NCBI GenBank assembly: GCA_016801845.1
Contig: CM028918.1
Coordinates: forward strand, 15,359,001-15,423,000
Reading direction: 5' to 3'
DNA from: Polydactylus sextarius
Lineage: Eukaryota > Chordata > Actinopteri > Polynemidae
Length of the DNA stretch: 64,000 nt
Under the pieces are notes generated by a model. The model saw nothing but the letters and a program-made list of their open reading frames with translations. It was not told the origin of the DNA and made no database searches. Shown here piece after piece: positions 12,867 through 25,217 of the stretch. The position numbers and the translations under genes are program-made. Every line of letters begins with the position of its first letter. Position 1 is the stretch's first letter.

Positions 12867-12872
12867 AATAAA
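12867..12872 (+). promoter_or_regulatory. candidate polyadenylation signal for the fam184a-like gene
   Basis: AATAAA lies about 115 bases after the stop codon and is followed by T/G-rich sequence. The local A-rich context makes a chance hexamer likely, so this is only a candidate. Confidence 0.3.
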
Positions 12873-13332
12873 AAATGTTAAAATTCTTTGTTATTTATTG
12901 TCATTGATCAGTTTCGGGGAACAATTCACTTTAGTTTCAGTCGACTGAAACTGTAATTCATGGTTTGAGAATAATAATTCTCGCTGATCTGTCAATGAAA
13001 CGCACAGAACATGATGTCATGAATTTTCACTTTCATAAAACTGTAACGATGATCCGCTTCCCGTCGTCGGCTGAGGTGAAAGTGAATTGACCTGGACTCT
13101 GATTGTCAGACGTCATCACTCTGATCTGATTTGTTTGCTTGATTATCTCTGATTGTTTCACTGTGGACGAGTTTCTCTCTTAGTACAGTGACAATGATCA
13201 TCAGTCCATTTGTTGTTTATTTTATTTCTTTACTTACCTTAACTTATTTTGCAATTTCTTGGAACTAGAACAAAAAAGAGTGGTGCATTTATCATGCTGC
13301 TAATTGCCATTGTTGGACAAGAGTAAGAAAAA

Positions 13333-13338
<6 letters not shown>

Positions 13339-13372
<34 letters not shown>
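13339..13372. repeat. AT microsatellite
   Basis: About 17 AT units, followed by GTAT and TTTA tetranucleotide repeats to about 13403. Confidence 0.95.
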
Positions 13373-13376
<4 letters not shown>

Positions 13377-13467
13377 GTATGTATGTATGTATTTATTTAT
13401 TTATATGAAGAAATATACGGTAGGTTATTGTGCTCTCTCTGTACGTGGGCCCACTGCATACAGCATC

Positions 13468-13570
13468 TTAGACTAGGAGGGCTGATCTAAGACCAGTTTG
13501 CCTCCTCATTTATGGTGACATTTTCATGGACCTGATCCTAGATCAGTTACACTTCGCTGATATGCTCCAT
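13468..13570. repeat. Inverted-repeat element with CTGATC arms
   Basis: CTGATCTAAGACCAG (13482-13496) and CTGATCCTAGATCAG (13532-13546) are inverse copies (13 of 15 match), and each is itself nearly palindromic. The flanks (GACTAGGAGG, GCTCCATGAAT) resemble a dispersed vertebrate repeat. Confidence 0.5.
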
Positions 13571-14837
13571 GAATCTAGGCTCTGATTTTAGGACGGCACC
13601 ATCATGGCAAGTTTGTTACAGCAGCATAGAAGTTTCAGCAGATTTTGGTAGAATATTAAAAACCTGTTTGTATGGTTGTCTGTCTCAACACAGATATAAT
13701 GATGTCTCACCAATTTTAAAAACAAAAATAGCATATTTTATATTTATATTATAATGTGTATGCTTAATAAATAATTATTGTGACATTTACTCATGTTTGC
13801 TGGTCATTTATTTTAATGATTGACATTTTAATTAATGACAAATTATTTAGACAATTAACAGGAAATGAATAAACACATTTATTTTATTTTATTTATTTAT
13901 TTATTTTTGTCATTTTTCAAGCAACAATCCCAAACATTGTGTTAATTTGTTGATTTTCTTTATTATATCTGATCTATTATAAACTAGTTAAAAATCATCA
14001 TGGGCTGTGGGGAATAGGTAGCACATTTTACTTCATAGACAATGATCTGAAGACTAATTGTAAATGAAAAAAAAAAGCATTAGCTGCGGTTTTAACTGTA
14101 AATTTGGTGCAAAACAAACTTTTAGATGTTAGAGAATGATTAGTAATGGTTAACTGTTTTATTTACATTTTATTTTAGGCAAATAACAAAGAAAATGATG
14201 GACAAGGAAGTAACCTGAAATTAATTACAAGAGACAGTCAATGATGTTTGTACTGTTTATACAGACATACATGACATGACCACACTTACATATAAATATA
14301 ATTAGTTTATGATAAATAGATGCAATTTGAAGATTTGACTCTATGGTGTAGGAAAACACATAAACTTGAAAAATATTTTGTTTAATTTAGAGTTAAATGT
14401 TTTGTAGAGAAAAGATTAAGACATTAGACAATACTCTGAGTGAGTGAGAACATTTTCTACATATTAAGGACATAGGGCGCCTCAAAATACATATATTTTG
14501 GGCTGACGAGTGTATAATGTCAGCATTTTGTAACTACAAAAAAAGATACAATTGAATTAAAATAAAAAGATAACAATACTGAGGTGACTTTAAAACTGGA
14601 AGAAGAAGAGGAGAAATGGGCAGTAAAACATATTAAAACAGGGACACCTGTGACATGGTGAGAAATTAAAACTGCAAGTGGGAGCACAGATAGTATGAGA
14701 TAATATGTGAAAGATCAAACCTACACTATTCACAATAATAACAACATTATTAATAATAGTATTAATGATAAATGTATATTCAGTTTGTAATTAAAAGCAC
14801 ATTTTGCGCTGGTTATATCGTGCACTTCTACATCTCG

Positions 14838-14850
14838 CCACTAGGGGGCG
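14838..14850 (+). promoter_or_regulatory. CTCF-like motif upstream of ptrhd1
   Basis: CCACTAGGGGGCG matches the vertebrate CTCF core CCASYAGRKGGC at every defined position. It sits 74 bases before the ptrhd1 ATG, in the likely promoter or 5' UTR. Confidence 0.5.
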
Positions 14851-14923
14851 TCAACATCTCTCAGATTCTCCTCTTGACCCGGAAAATAAACACGACCAGA
14901 ATCGGTTCCTACTCCGACTGAAG

Positions 14924-15133
14924 ATGGCGGCCTCAGGAGCCGGGTCCCCCAGCCGGCTGGTCCAGTATGTTGTAGTCCGCTCGGACCTGGTCCACAAACT
15001 GTCCTGGCCTCTGGGAGCCGTGATAACTCAGGCTTGTCACGCCGCTACCGCCGCCATCCACCTGCACTACTCAGACCCGGACACGCAGCAGTACCTGACC
15101 GAGCTGGACTCCATGCACAAAGTGGTGCTGGGG
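14924..15133 (+). CDS. ptrhd1: ptrhd1 coding exon 1
   Basis: Seventy codons from ATG 14924 to the donor GTAAGG at 15134. It carries the PTH2-like core with QACHAATAAIHLHY and ends HKVVLG. GC content is clearly higher than in the surrounding intergenic DNA. Confidence 0.95.
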
Positions 15134-15971
15134 GTAAGGAGACATCTCAGACCAGACTCCGTTCAATTATCTGTCATTTAAATGTTGACTAGCCCGTCAT
15201 TACATGTTTAACCGGTATAACCATTAACTAACGAGTAATTATAACGTGCCCTGGTTATTTGTTTTATTCTGCAACGCGTATTTTGTATAAAGTGACACAT
15301 TTGAACCGATCAGCAGCAAATGTTTACTAATTAGCATGTTTAGCTGATTAGCTGACACGTGCGAAATCATATGAAACACAAGTGCAGCAAAGTTTATAAA
15401 CCTCAGTGTTTGTTAAGAAACGTTTAGTTTTATTTGTCATATTAAAGCCGAATGGAAACATTATCACTATAGATTATAACAAGGTTGTAGGTTATACTGT
15501 AGCAGTGACTGGTTTGTACTGACAGACTGTTGCTTCTTAAAGAAGAAAATTTCGGATGAGATTTTGACTTATTTCTAGATTACTAGATTTCACTCTTCTT
15601 GTCGTGTCTGTCTAATATAACTATAGGTCTTTAAAACATAACAATCATGTAGGTTTATTGACTGTGATGTATCTTTCCAGTGCTAATGTAACAATAAGCA
15701 TTTCACATGTGGCTTCTTGTAATGAAATCACATGTGACATTTGTGACATACTATTCCTTGAACATTTTGATTTAAACCTGTGTATATTTGTTGTGTGCAG
15801 GCTCCAGACGAGGCCGCCCTCTCAGGTCTGTCAGAGAATCTGACTCAGGCTGGTGTTTCCCACAAACTGTGGATCGAACAGCCAGAGAACATCCCCACAT
15901 GTCTGGCTCTGAAGCCGTATCCTAAAGAGACTGTTCAGCCGCTGATGCGCAAGTTCAAACTCTTCAAATGA
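14924..15971 (+). CDS. ptrhd1: Peptidyl-tRNA hydrolase domain-containing protein 1 (complete, two exons)
   Basis: Exons 14924-15133 and 15801-15971 (GT-AG, phase 0) encode 126 residues starting MAASGAGSPSRLVQYVVVRS and ending KPYPKETVQPLMRKFKLFK. The fold signature of bacterial/archaeal-type peptidyl-tRNA hydrolase 2 is visible: the QYVVVRSDL strand, the W-P-x-G-A-x-x-x-Q-A-C-H-A-A-T-A helix at about residues 28-45, then APDE and the W-x-EQPENI segment. Human PTRHD1 is about 140 residues with the same MAASGA start and the same FKLFK-type end. The family resembles PTH2 enzymes that release peptides from peptidyl-tRNA, but catalytic activity of PTRHD1 itself is not firmly shown. The start is the first ATG in a good context (AAGATGG). 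The frame stays open upstream but contains no ATG there. Confidence 0.95.
15801..15971 (+). CDS. ptrhd1: ptrhd1 coding exon 2
   Basis: The acceptor is TTGTGTGCAG ending at 15800. The exon encodes APDEAALSGLSENLTQ and the conserved LWIEQPENIPTCLALKPYP, and stops at TGA 15969-15971. Confidence 0.95.
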   Translation, partial: APDEAALSGLSENLTQAGVSHKLWIEQPENIPTCLALKPYPKETVQPLMRKFKLFK

Positions 15972-16159
15972 CTGGGCTTGAAAAGACAGACTCTACTTTC
16001 ACACCGCAGCGCATGTTGAAAACGCTAGTTCCTGCTGTTTGAAGTCACGGCAGTGAAGAGTCCTCCTAAGCTTCTTCTCATTGAATTCTGTTTACAAAGC
16101 AGGTCGCAGGCGTTGTATGATATGTCAGTCTGTGCATCAGAACAACTGTAATTCACAAC

Positions 16160-16165
16160 ATTAAA
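16160..16165 (+). promoter_or_regulatory. candidate ptrhd1 polyadenylation signal (ATTAAA)
   Basis: ATTAAA lies about 190 bases after the stop and is followed within 20-50 bases by T/G-rich sequence (16177-16212). A second ATTAAA at 16446-16451 is an alternative. Confidence 0.4.
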
Positions 16166-16810
16166 AACAAAAAAATGTTCTATTTTGTGGATTTTGATTG
16201 ATTTGTCTGGACTTTAAAAAAGTCACAAAAGAACCCTCTTATGTTGTGATATCTGGTTATCAGATACAACTCTAGGGGTTAAGTTGTGCCACATCTCAGC
16301 AAGTCTTATTTTTTATATATGATTTAGAAACAAATATGTTTAGGATGACACCTGTTATCTGAAACATCATTTTTGAATTCATGTCAACAATTCTTTATTT
16401 GAACATAAAATATCTCCTGTTCTTTTGCATGTCTGGTGAATGAATATTAAACGTGTAGGTTCTCACTGCTGTTCACTGTCAGATCTGTTAAAACCAGACA
16501 CGTCAAATCATTAAAACAGCACCTCTGGACACTGTTGGGTCAACCTCTATTATTCTGTTGTTTCTTCAACACTCAACACCAGTGACACCACATCATCCAA
16601 GTGTTTGATCAGCAAAGGAATTACAGGAGTAGGAAGTTAGTGGTGTCAATGCTGTTTTATTAACTTGTAACAGAGAATCAAATTGTATTACATCAAATGT
16701 ATCTATTTAGTTCTAAAATTTTGTTATATCAACATGGTCCTGGTCATAATATAGTTAAAATGACTCTTATATCAAGTCTGGTTTGTTTTAAATGGACTTT
16801 GGCTGTGTAG

Positions 16811-17030
16811 GAGCAGCACACTGGTGTAGTGGTTGACACTGTTTCCTCACAGCAAGAAAGTTGAAGGTTTGAAGCTGATCTGAAGTGTTTGTCCATGCAT
16901 GTTATGTTGCCCACAGGTATCAATGTGAGCGTGGCCTGGTTGTCTTTGTATATATGTTATTCCCTGTGACAGTCAGCTCCACTCAACCCTTAACACAGAA
17001 AGTGTCATAGATAACGGTTGGATGGATGTG
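16811..17030 (+). mobile_element. Degenerate tRNA-derived SINE
   Basis: It starts GAGCAGCACACTGGTGTAGT, an A-box-like head, has CCTCACAGCAAGAAAG, then a decayed B box near 16870, TTGCCCACAGGTATCAATGT in the body, and a GGTTGGATGGATG tail. The order matches a widespread fish tRNA-derived SINE. It lies about 0.9 kb after ptrhd1. Confidence 0.7.
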
Positions 17031-19742
17031 TTGATATCTCATCAGTAGATAGAACAAATTGCATGTACTGTACATGCTCACAGCCTCTGAACTGCTTCAA
17101 CACATCGTACTGTGCAAGGAGGTTCGAGGAGGTTTATCTGTCCTCAGCTGAACTGCATCAGAGCGTGGCCTTTATTCAAGTGTAACTTGTGTGTTTTCAC
17201 ATTCGTCAGACGAGTAGAAACATTTGTCTTGTCGTCAGTAGACGGACATGATAAGAACTTTACCATAACACCCTTGAGCTTCTCCTTGAGGGGCACGGCT
17301 CATTCACACATACACACACACACTATAAAAACAAATAATAGTGAAACCTGGTGTCTGATTCTTTTTCAGCTGCAGAAAGCGATGTATTTATTGAGTAATT
17401 GAGTAATTAGTGTGACGTCATTATTGTTCAACTGGAGGTGTTTAAACTTTTCCCACAGTTCCACTGCTGACCTTCACATTTCACCTCATTTTCCGAGGGG
17501 CCCTGTCTGATAATAATAAACAGTTGGTTCAGATGTTACGTCAGTGGCTTCGCATATTGTTTAAGAGAGAGAAACAGATTTCATTTGAAAGGGAAACATT
17601 CAGCGTGAACCAATAAAATTAACTGTGTTTATTAAGGATTAAAGTAAAAAATGACCACTGCTCATTCACCAGGCCCCCGGACCAGATAATTGTGTCCTCA
17701 TCCATTTTATTTAATATCGTAGCATTCGCCTGTGATGTTTTCCTAGAACTCATCTGCTCTCTTCATATAACACAGTAGTTCGTGGGATTCACGTAGCTTC
17801 AGTTGTTCTCTGTAAACAAGATAAAAAAAAAACAAACACTAGTATGACACAAAATCTTCTTGAAATACATTGTAAACTGGTCTACAGTCAGCAGGATGTG
17901 TGATTTGTAGAAATCCTGTACGTGTTCATGTTTTTTTTTCTAACTGTGATGTCTCACACTGTACCCACGTCCTCTGATCCTTTATGGTTGTTGACTCAGA
18001 GATATGAGAGCAGCATCGTATAGCTCACTGACATCAGCGGATGATGAATCTGACGGAAACACACAATCACAGCGTGTGTTAGTGAATCTGAAAATAGCAT
18101 CCGGCTGGGAACAAACAGTACGTCACTGATACTGATGCAGCAACGAATCCTTTAACCCTAAAACGTAAAGCATTAAAGATTCAGTGGCATTTAGCAGTTT
18201 AAGCTTTAAACATGGCTGCATCGAGATTTAACGCCAGCCTGTAACTAATTAATTCCTTAATTGATTATTATTTTTTTATTATTAAGCTTTTTGATTGTGC
18301 GGCCTTTAATGTCAGAAACAGTGAAAAATGTTGCTCTCTGAGCTCAAGCTGATGTGAGCTGTCTTGTTTTGACGTCGTTTTTGAGTGAACGCACATAAAA
18401 ATCAATTCAGATAATGTTACTAAACACACTGCGTCCGTAGCGTTCAGCAGTGAGCTGCTGTTTTCTGCTCAACACAGAGTTCAGCCAGTCAAACTTATTA
18501 TTGCTCTTATTATTGGTCTGTCCCTTGTTGATGGTTCATACAATATTTACCGTCAATAAATCACGACTGGATCATTAACATTTAAATGGAAACAAATGAG
18601 AATTAAATTAGATGACGTTTCTATGGAATGACCTTCCGCTCTGCTCCTTGGCAGCTATCGATTATATTTATTCCATTATTGATAAGTCATTTAAGATCAT
18701 AAGGTAGTGACGGTGGCCTACACAGTTTCCCAGAGCTACAGCTGATATTTAGGTTTTATTACAAAAGACAAAGGAAAAGGAGCTAATACTCAAATCTGAA
18801 AAAGTGGACAGTTTGAATCATTTCAGTTCTTAGCGCAGAATCCCAAATGTCTAATTTACTGCTATTAAAACATAATTAATAATTAATTTTAATTAATTAA
18901 CACATAATTAATTTTATATTAATATATTAATAATAACTAAATATATGTTACTTGCTCAAAATGACTAGATAATGACTACAACATCACTGGTGTGAGTGCT
19001 GCAGCATGTTGTTGTGTACGTAATAAATTTGGGCAAATGTTTTTCGATGTGACATGACACGTTTAATACACGCCATAACAAGGTGTTATTTAATTATCAA
19101 AAAGAAAGAAAACTATAAAAATCTAAACAAACAATAATAAATCAGATCTAAATGCTGGAATTCCCACTAGTCTGAACTCTGAACTGTATTTACGTCATAT
19201 TCTTGACCTCTGAAGTGAGACTACAGCCTCTAAAGGAATGTGAGCGACCAATCAACATATTACACATAATGTAATTACTTTTGAGCATATTTCCCAGAAT
19301 ATCTCCTGCAGACACACACACCCACACACACACACACACACACGCCACCCTCATTCTCACTTTTAATTTCATCACAGTGTACTGGAGTCACACAGGCACA
19401 CAGGCCACTGCATGTATGCCACAGTTTTACCTTCATAAACAGCTGTGCAGGTCTCTGAGGGCGACAGAACACACGAGCTGTACAGTGTTTACTATCTCTA
19501 TACTCTGACTGAGCAAAGTCCACACAAGTCACCAAAACATTGTTCCGTACCAGGAGGACATTACATCTGCACAGTCTAATGACTGTGTGATGTGACAGAA
19601 TTAATACTCAAATCTGCAGATGATGAAATTAGTAATTTAACGTAATTAATCTAATGCAATTTTACTTTGTGTGTGTGTGTGTTTTTGTGTGTGTACTGTA
19701 CTGTACTGTAGAAATTACCCCTTAAAAATAAAATTTGAAGAA

Positions 19743-19797
<55 letters not shown>

Positions 19798-21399
19798 ATA
19801 CACACACACAAACATATATATATAAATTATATTTACATATATGCACTATGTTTATTATCTGAATATTTATATATTATTTTATGTATTTATATGTTATGTT
19901 TATGTATATCTGTAAATGTGTTTTTTTTAATTGTTTATCTATCATTACATTTCTCTTTATATATGTATATAACTAACCTTGGTGGTTTCAGTATCTGTAC
20001 TAATGTGTTTTAAATAATGTTCTTTGTTGTTCTCAATGTCTTTCCTCATTAATTGCCTGGTGTTTTTTAATGCTCTGTGGTGAAGCCAAAGACAGTTTCC
20101 CTCACTACCGACGATCAAGTCCTAACTACACTGTACCCTTATGAATTATGAAGCTACAGTGCGTCAGACAGGATGCATCAGTGTGGACCAGGCTCTGTGG
20201 GTTCAGGTCTGCAGAGTGAACCAGCTCACACTGTTCACCAGTGAGGTGAGGGTGGTAAGAAATATGCAGGGACCCAACACATGTAGTGGTGCCCCACAAC
20301 CTCTACAACAATCTATCATTTTCATAAATATAAGTGAACTGTTATTGTTGGCTAATATCAGCTAATTAACAGTAAACGGACTGTCTTCTGTTGATAAGTG
20401 AAACAGCATTAATTTCAGTGAGTGGACCAAGTTATCTTCACCATCTCCTCGTGTTGCATACGACATCAGACGAGCTCAGCTCATTGAGAGTTTTAATCAG
20501 TCACAATTATTACTGCAGCAGGATCAGAAAAGTTTAATAACTTGAACAAATGTGACTGAGGGCGATCTGAGAATGACAGCAGGTTTTAATCTCTAGTCGA
20601 ACTTTTTAAAGTGTTATTAAGCCTCTTCTGTTGTGCAACAGACTGGGCTAACACTTGTTGGAAACTAACTCTCTTTAATTGTGCAAATAAAACTTAATTA
20701 CAGTGAATTCTTACTTGATTGTCTTCAGTAATGAAACGAGAGCAATCCTGTCTCAGTGTCGGGGTCAGAATGAGATGCTTTTCCATCTTTGTCTCGTTCC
20801 CGTTCTTGGTGTGAACGTGATGAAAACTTAAAACACTGTAACATAGATCAAATTCTGCAGCGCTGTAAAACCTCACCGCTTCACACGGTAATTATGCTAC
20901 ATAAAGAAGCTGAGAGAAAAAAATGTGCTGACATTTCATACTGCGTCATAAACGCTTCATTACTAATTAGTATAGAAGAATTAGGAGACACTGGACCTCG
21001 GGGGACAGAAATGTAAAAGGAACAATTTACGTATAGATTTGTGTCTTTTCGAGGTCGTTCTATGGTTGTTGACATTTTTATTGCTGTTTTGCGTCTTTGT
21101 GGTTGTTTTCTGCATCTCTTTTGAGCTTGTTTGTGTCTCTCTGCAGTTGTCTAACTGAGTTTCTAACACCACACACTGACAGTCACTTCACACAGAGGCT
21201 CTTACTCAGGGCCCTCTGACCCTTTAGGCCCCAGGGCCGCTGGCTCTGAGTCTCTTTAGTAATCCATCCAAGCTGATTATCTCAACATCTACTGGACAAA
21301 ATTGCGTCTCCTTGATGGTTCAGTAATTAGATAAGTGATAAACGAACAGGATAAGAGGGTGTGTTGTGGTTGCAGGGGCTGCATGTGTGAGGTCCGCAC
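17031..21399. other. Intergenic, ptrhd1 to the ncoa1 promoter region
   Basis: No coding segment supported. Contains CA/AT microsatellites at 19316-19343 and 19751-19796, and a compact homeodomain/CUX-like block at 18640-18710. The frames near 20140-20360 match nothing I recognise. Confidence 0.55.
19751..19796. repeat. AT-AC compound microsatellite
   Basis: AT repeat 19751-19782 runs directly into an AC repeat. More TA/CA-rich sequence follows to about 19900. Confidence 0.95.
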
Positions 21400-22240
21400 T
21401 TTAGTATAATACGAGTGAATGAATCAACGCAGCGACTACTTGATTTACTCCATATAATGTCCTCAAAACGCGTCGTTTTTTTGTTGGTACAATCGCCTCA
21501 TTAACGTCCTGTAATTAACAACCACGTCTTCTTCATCAACACGGTCGAGTCTTCTGCCCGCTGCCCTCCTCGTGAACGCACCTCGACGCTCCGCGTGCAC
21601 GAGCAGCCCTGTTTGTTTGTGTTGAGAGATTGGAAATGGCGGAGAGCAGAGACCAAAGCGATAACTTGGGTTTGCAGACGCGAGTGCGCCGTCATTGAAA
21701 CGCAGAAACCACCCACAAGTGATTCTCGGAGTTACTTACGATTTGCTACTGCCGATGGGATTTAAGTCGGACGCGGCGAAAAAGGATTTTTGGAACAAGG
21801 TTTGGATTTAGCAAGGTGGTTAGCTGAGCTAAGCTAACCGTGCTAGCAGCTTGGCGTTAGCTAGCTTCAAGTCGTGTGTGATTTTAACCACGCAGGCTTG
21901 TTTGTCAACATAAGCTGATGTTAAATTGCCAGCGAGCCAGCTAACATTACAACTTTTGCTCGGTTTCCAGGCTAACCCACTCGAGTTCATAACGTGATCG
22001 CCACAGCTGACCGCAAAATTATCAATCCAAAGTAACAGTGGATAAAAAAAGTCAGACATCTGACTATCCTTGTCGCCAGCAAGCAGTAAGTTATGCTGGT
22101 TAGCTGAGCTAGCTAACTGGCTTGTTTTACGCACAGTCCAAGCTGCCGTTTGGATGGGAATTAATCATCCAGCGTGTCAACATTCAGCCGGACCCCGTTG
22201 GCAGGATCATAATTAACAAGTTAAACGGACGACAAAACAG
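21400..22240 (+). promoter_or_regulatory. Candidate ncoa1 promoter and first non-coding exon
   Basis: CpG density rises here relative to the AT-rich flanks, especially 21530-21800. At 21636-21642 there is an ATGGCGG YY1-type element. The stretch ends in a strong donor, AAAACAG followed by GTAAGT at 22241. No coding frame is supported. Being on the same strand as ncoa1 and between ptrhd1 and the ncoa1 start codon, it is the best candidate for the ncoa1 transcription start and a first 5' UTR exon. The exon start is not resolved. Confidence 0.5.
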
Positions 22241-24897
22241 GTAAGTCAACCGAGACACCCCCACCACCCCCCTCCCTCCGTAAATGCATGACAGCATGTC
22301 ATCCTGACAAACCATGATTGAACTGGCCGCTGCAGCGGAGGGAGGATGTGCAGTGGGCCTCCAAACATGCCTGACTCATTGTTGATTTTTCCACATAACG
22401 TTACTACGATTCACCGACACCATCTTCTCAGACTGAACACATAACGCGAGGTGCTCGGTGGGACATTTTGCTCCTTCGCCACCTGCACACAAACAGATCT
22501 CTCTGTTCTTATGTAAGACGAGATCCGATCGACCTCGAGGTGTCGCTATAACTCACTGGATTCACCTGCAACTTGCGTCCTGAACGCGAAAACTTAAAGG
22601 ACATGTTGACCTCATGGTTCCCAGCAAAACGCCTCGGACGTCTTTACGTCTTGCACAGCTCAACAGCGTGTGGATAGTTAGAAAAAATGCTCTAAAGTAG
22701 GTGAAAAACATTATTTTGTACTTGGGGATGATGCTAGCATTCATCCAGTTGATATAAAGGACATTCACCTTAATTGACCTCAATTCAATGTGATACTTGG
22801 TAATTTCTTGTGGTCCCAGCGCTGTCAGAAAAACATTCAACTCTATGGAAAACCTGAAGTTTTACTTTCAAATACTTTACTAAGTACATATGTAGTTTTT
22901 ACAGCCACGAAATTAATTATGGACTAGAGCTGGAACTAGTGATTAATTTCATCATCGTTTAAATCTGCAACTTGTGTTTTTAATTAATCGCTGAGTCTAC
23001 GAAAAGTCCAAAAAATGTCAAAAATGAAATCGCCGTCATCCATCACAACTCTTTAGAGCCAAATATGACATCTTTAGATTTCTTTGTTTGACCAAAACTT
23101 AAAAGACGTACGGCGAAGAAAATCTAGAAACCTTATCATTTAACGGGCTGGAATGTGTGTTTTTGGTTGGAAATGGTTAAATTGTCAACAAACTTAAAGG
23201 AATCAGTGTCCAATTATGATGTTTATGTTTAACGAAGAGACATCTGTGTTTTAAACTCCTTTTTTTTTATATATCACTGTAGTGCCGATTGACTTAGAAA
23301 CAACAAATGATTTAATTGTCTGTCATATCTCTCAGCTCCTCACACAACGTAATTAACTTTATTTTGAAAAGATTTTTTTAAAAAGAGAATATTTGTGTCT
23401 GTATTGAATAACATTTTAAACACTGTAACATGAAGTTTTCTTTGTTTAGAAAATCAAATCATTCTCATTAAGATTTAATCTGAAGTTTTAAAGCTCACAT
23501 CACAGAGGATTTCTAGATTGTCATTCAAACAGAGAAAGTTTTTGGTAATTATATGAATTTATATTGATTACAGCTACATTATTTAAAATAAAATACATTT
23601 TAGAAATACAGTAGTTTGGATATGAAGTTTACCTTCGTAGTGAAAATACTTTGTGGCTTTTGTGTGACGGACAAAGATGTTGAAGTTGTTACATAACTGA
23701 CGTATCTAAGTTCTGTGAACGTAGATATCTGAGAATAACATTGAATCGGGTTTTTATGCGTCGTAAACATGAGTCTGTTTCATATAGAATAGACTTGGAT
23801 ATTTCAGCAGATTCAGTTTTGGATTCGTTTATCATTTGTCCTTTTAATTGTTGTGTTCTGGTGCGTGATGCAAATAAACACAGAACAACAGCAACTAGTG
23901 TTTTAAGTTTTTCCTCCTAAACTGTAAATCATCATTCTTTTATCTTTTTCTAACCACATCCATTTGTGTTACTCGACACAGTTTTTATGATCTAAAGCAG
24001 ACAACACATTAATACAACACTAAGCTTTATGGAGTTTTTTTATATATATATTTATATACAAATGGCAGAAATTTGCCTTTTTTCCATATGAAAAACTTAA
24101 ATAACTTGTTTCATTCTTTCTCTCGCTTATTAAACACTAAAAATACGACGTCTTTAGATGTGTTGCAATTGCCTATTTTGCTTTGCTTGGCTGTGCTTGA
24201 TGATACCGGTTTATCTGTTTGTGTAGTATTGCAGACTTTATGTTGTAAGTGAAAGCATTGTAACCGGGCCTCTCTAAGCTAAGATGTAGCCCAGATAAGA
24301 GCCAGGATATAGAGTTCAATGTGGAGCTCAGTTATTCGGTTCAAAGTTTGTGCCTCTTCTGCAGAAGTGGAGAACAGGCTCACTGTAAATAACAAAAACA
24401 CTAATAAGAAACTGAAAGCACTCGTTATTGTAGTTTTTAATAATTTATTCAAACTTTACATGGGAAAAAAAAAAGTCTTGTCATTTTTTCTTTTTTTTTT
24501 TTTTTTTTGCCTTTCGGCAAACAAGACAGATCAAACAATACCTGTACACGCATCATGTCATATAAATGATGTAGCATCTTCCCCCAAATTCAGCTCAGAT
24601 CTGGAGAAGAGATAAAGATCACAGTGACATTTAAATGTTTTAAATGCTGCAGTTACCTGTCTAGTTTAAAGAGTTTGTGCGTAGTGATGCATTTATGGAG
24701 GCAGATGAAGGAGGAAATGATGATGATGATTTTAGAAGAACATTACATCTCACATGAGAGGAAAAAACATATGTGTTTAATATTCAGCCTATAGCGAGCA
24801 ATCGAAATGACATTTCCATTATTAGCTCCGCACAGAAGCTGTTAAGCCTGACCTAAGGATGAGCAACGTTTGAAGCAAATTGTTGGGAGTGGGAGCC

Positions 24898-24952
24898 CTC
24901 CTCCTCCTCCTCTTCCTCTTTCTCCTTCTCCTCCTCCTCCTCCTCCTACTCC
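24898..24952. repeat. CTC-rich triplet and pyrimidine tract
   Basis: About 55 bases of almost pure pyrimidine built of CTC/CTT triplets. Confidence 0.95.
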
Positions 24953-25186
24953 CAGCTAAGCTCTGTGTCTGTATGGAGAATGAGCAGCCATTTTAGCACT
25001 CAGCACCGCTGCAGCCTGCCTGCCAGTGTCACAACATTCTTCTACAGGAGCTGTAGTGGGTGTTCATGCTGTTTGTTTTCAACCTCGCCGGACACCTGCA
25101 ACCAACATGTGAAAATGTCACTCTTGACGTTTTTACCTGGGGGTCAAAAACTGAGCTGTCCGGCTCACAGCGAATACTGATGAGTG

Positions 25187-25217
<31 letters not shown>

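Larger units (their letters stand above)
12873..14823. other. Intergenic, fam184a-like gene to ptrhd1
   Basis: AT-rich. Holds an AT microsatellite and the inverted-repeat element at 13468-13570. No gene recognised. Confidence 0.6.

Noticed and set aside
14804..14923. In-frame upstream extension of ptrhd1 with an Arg-rich, presequence-like stretch
   Set aside because: The extension has no ATG; it would start at TTG. ATG 14924 in a good context matches the family MAASGA start.
20141..20365. Possible coding fragment between ptrhd1 and ncoa1
   Set aside because: No recognised similarity, no splice-site framing and no neighbour exons.
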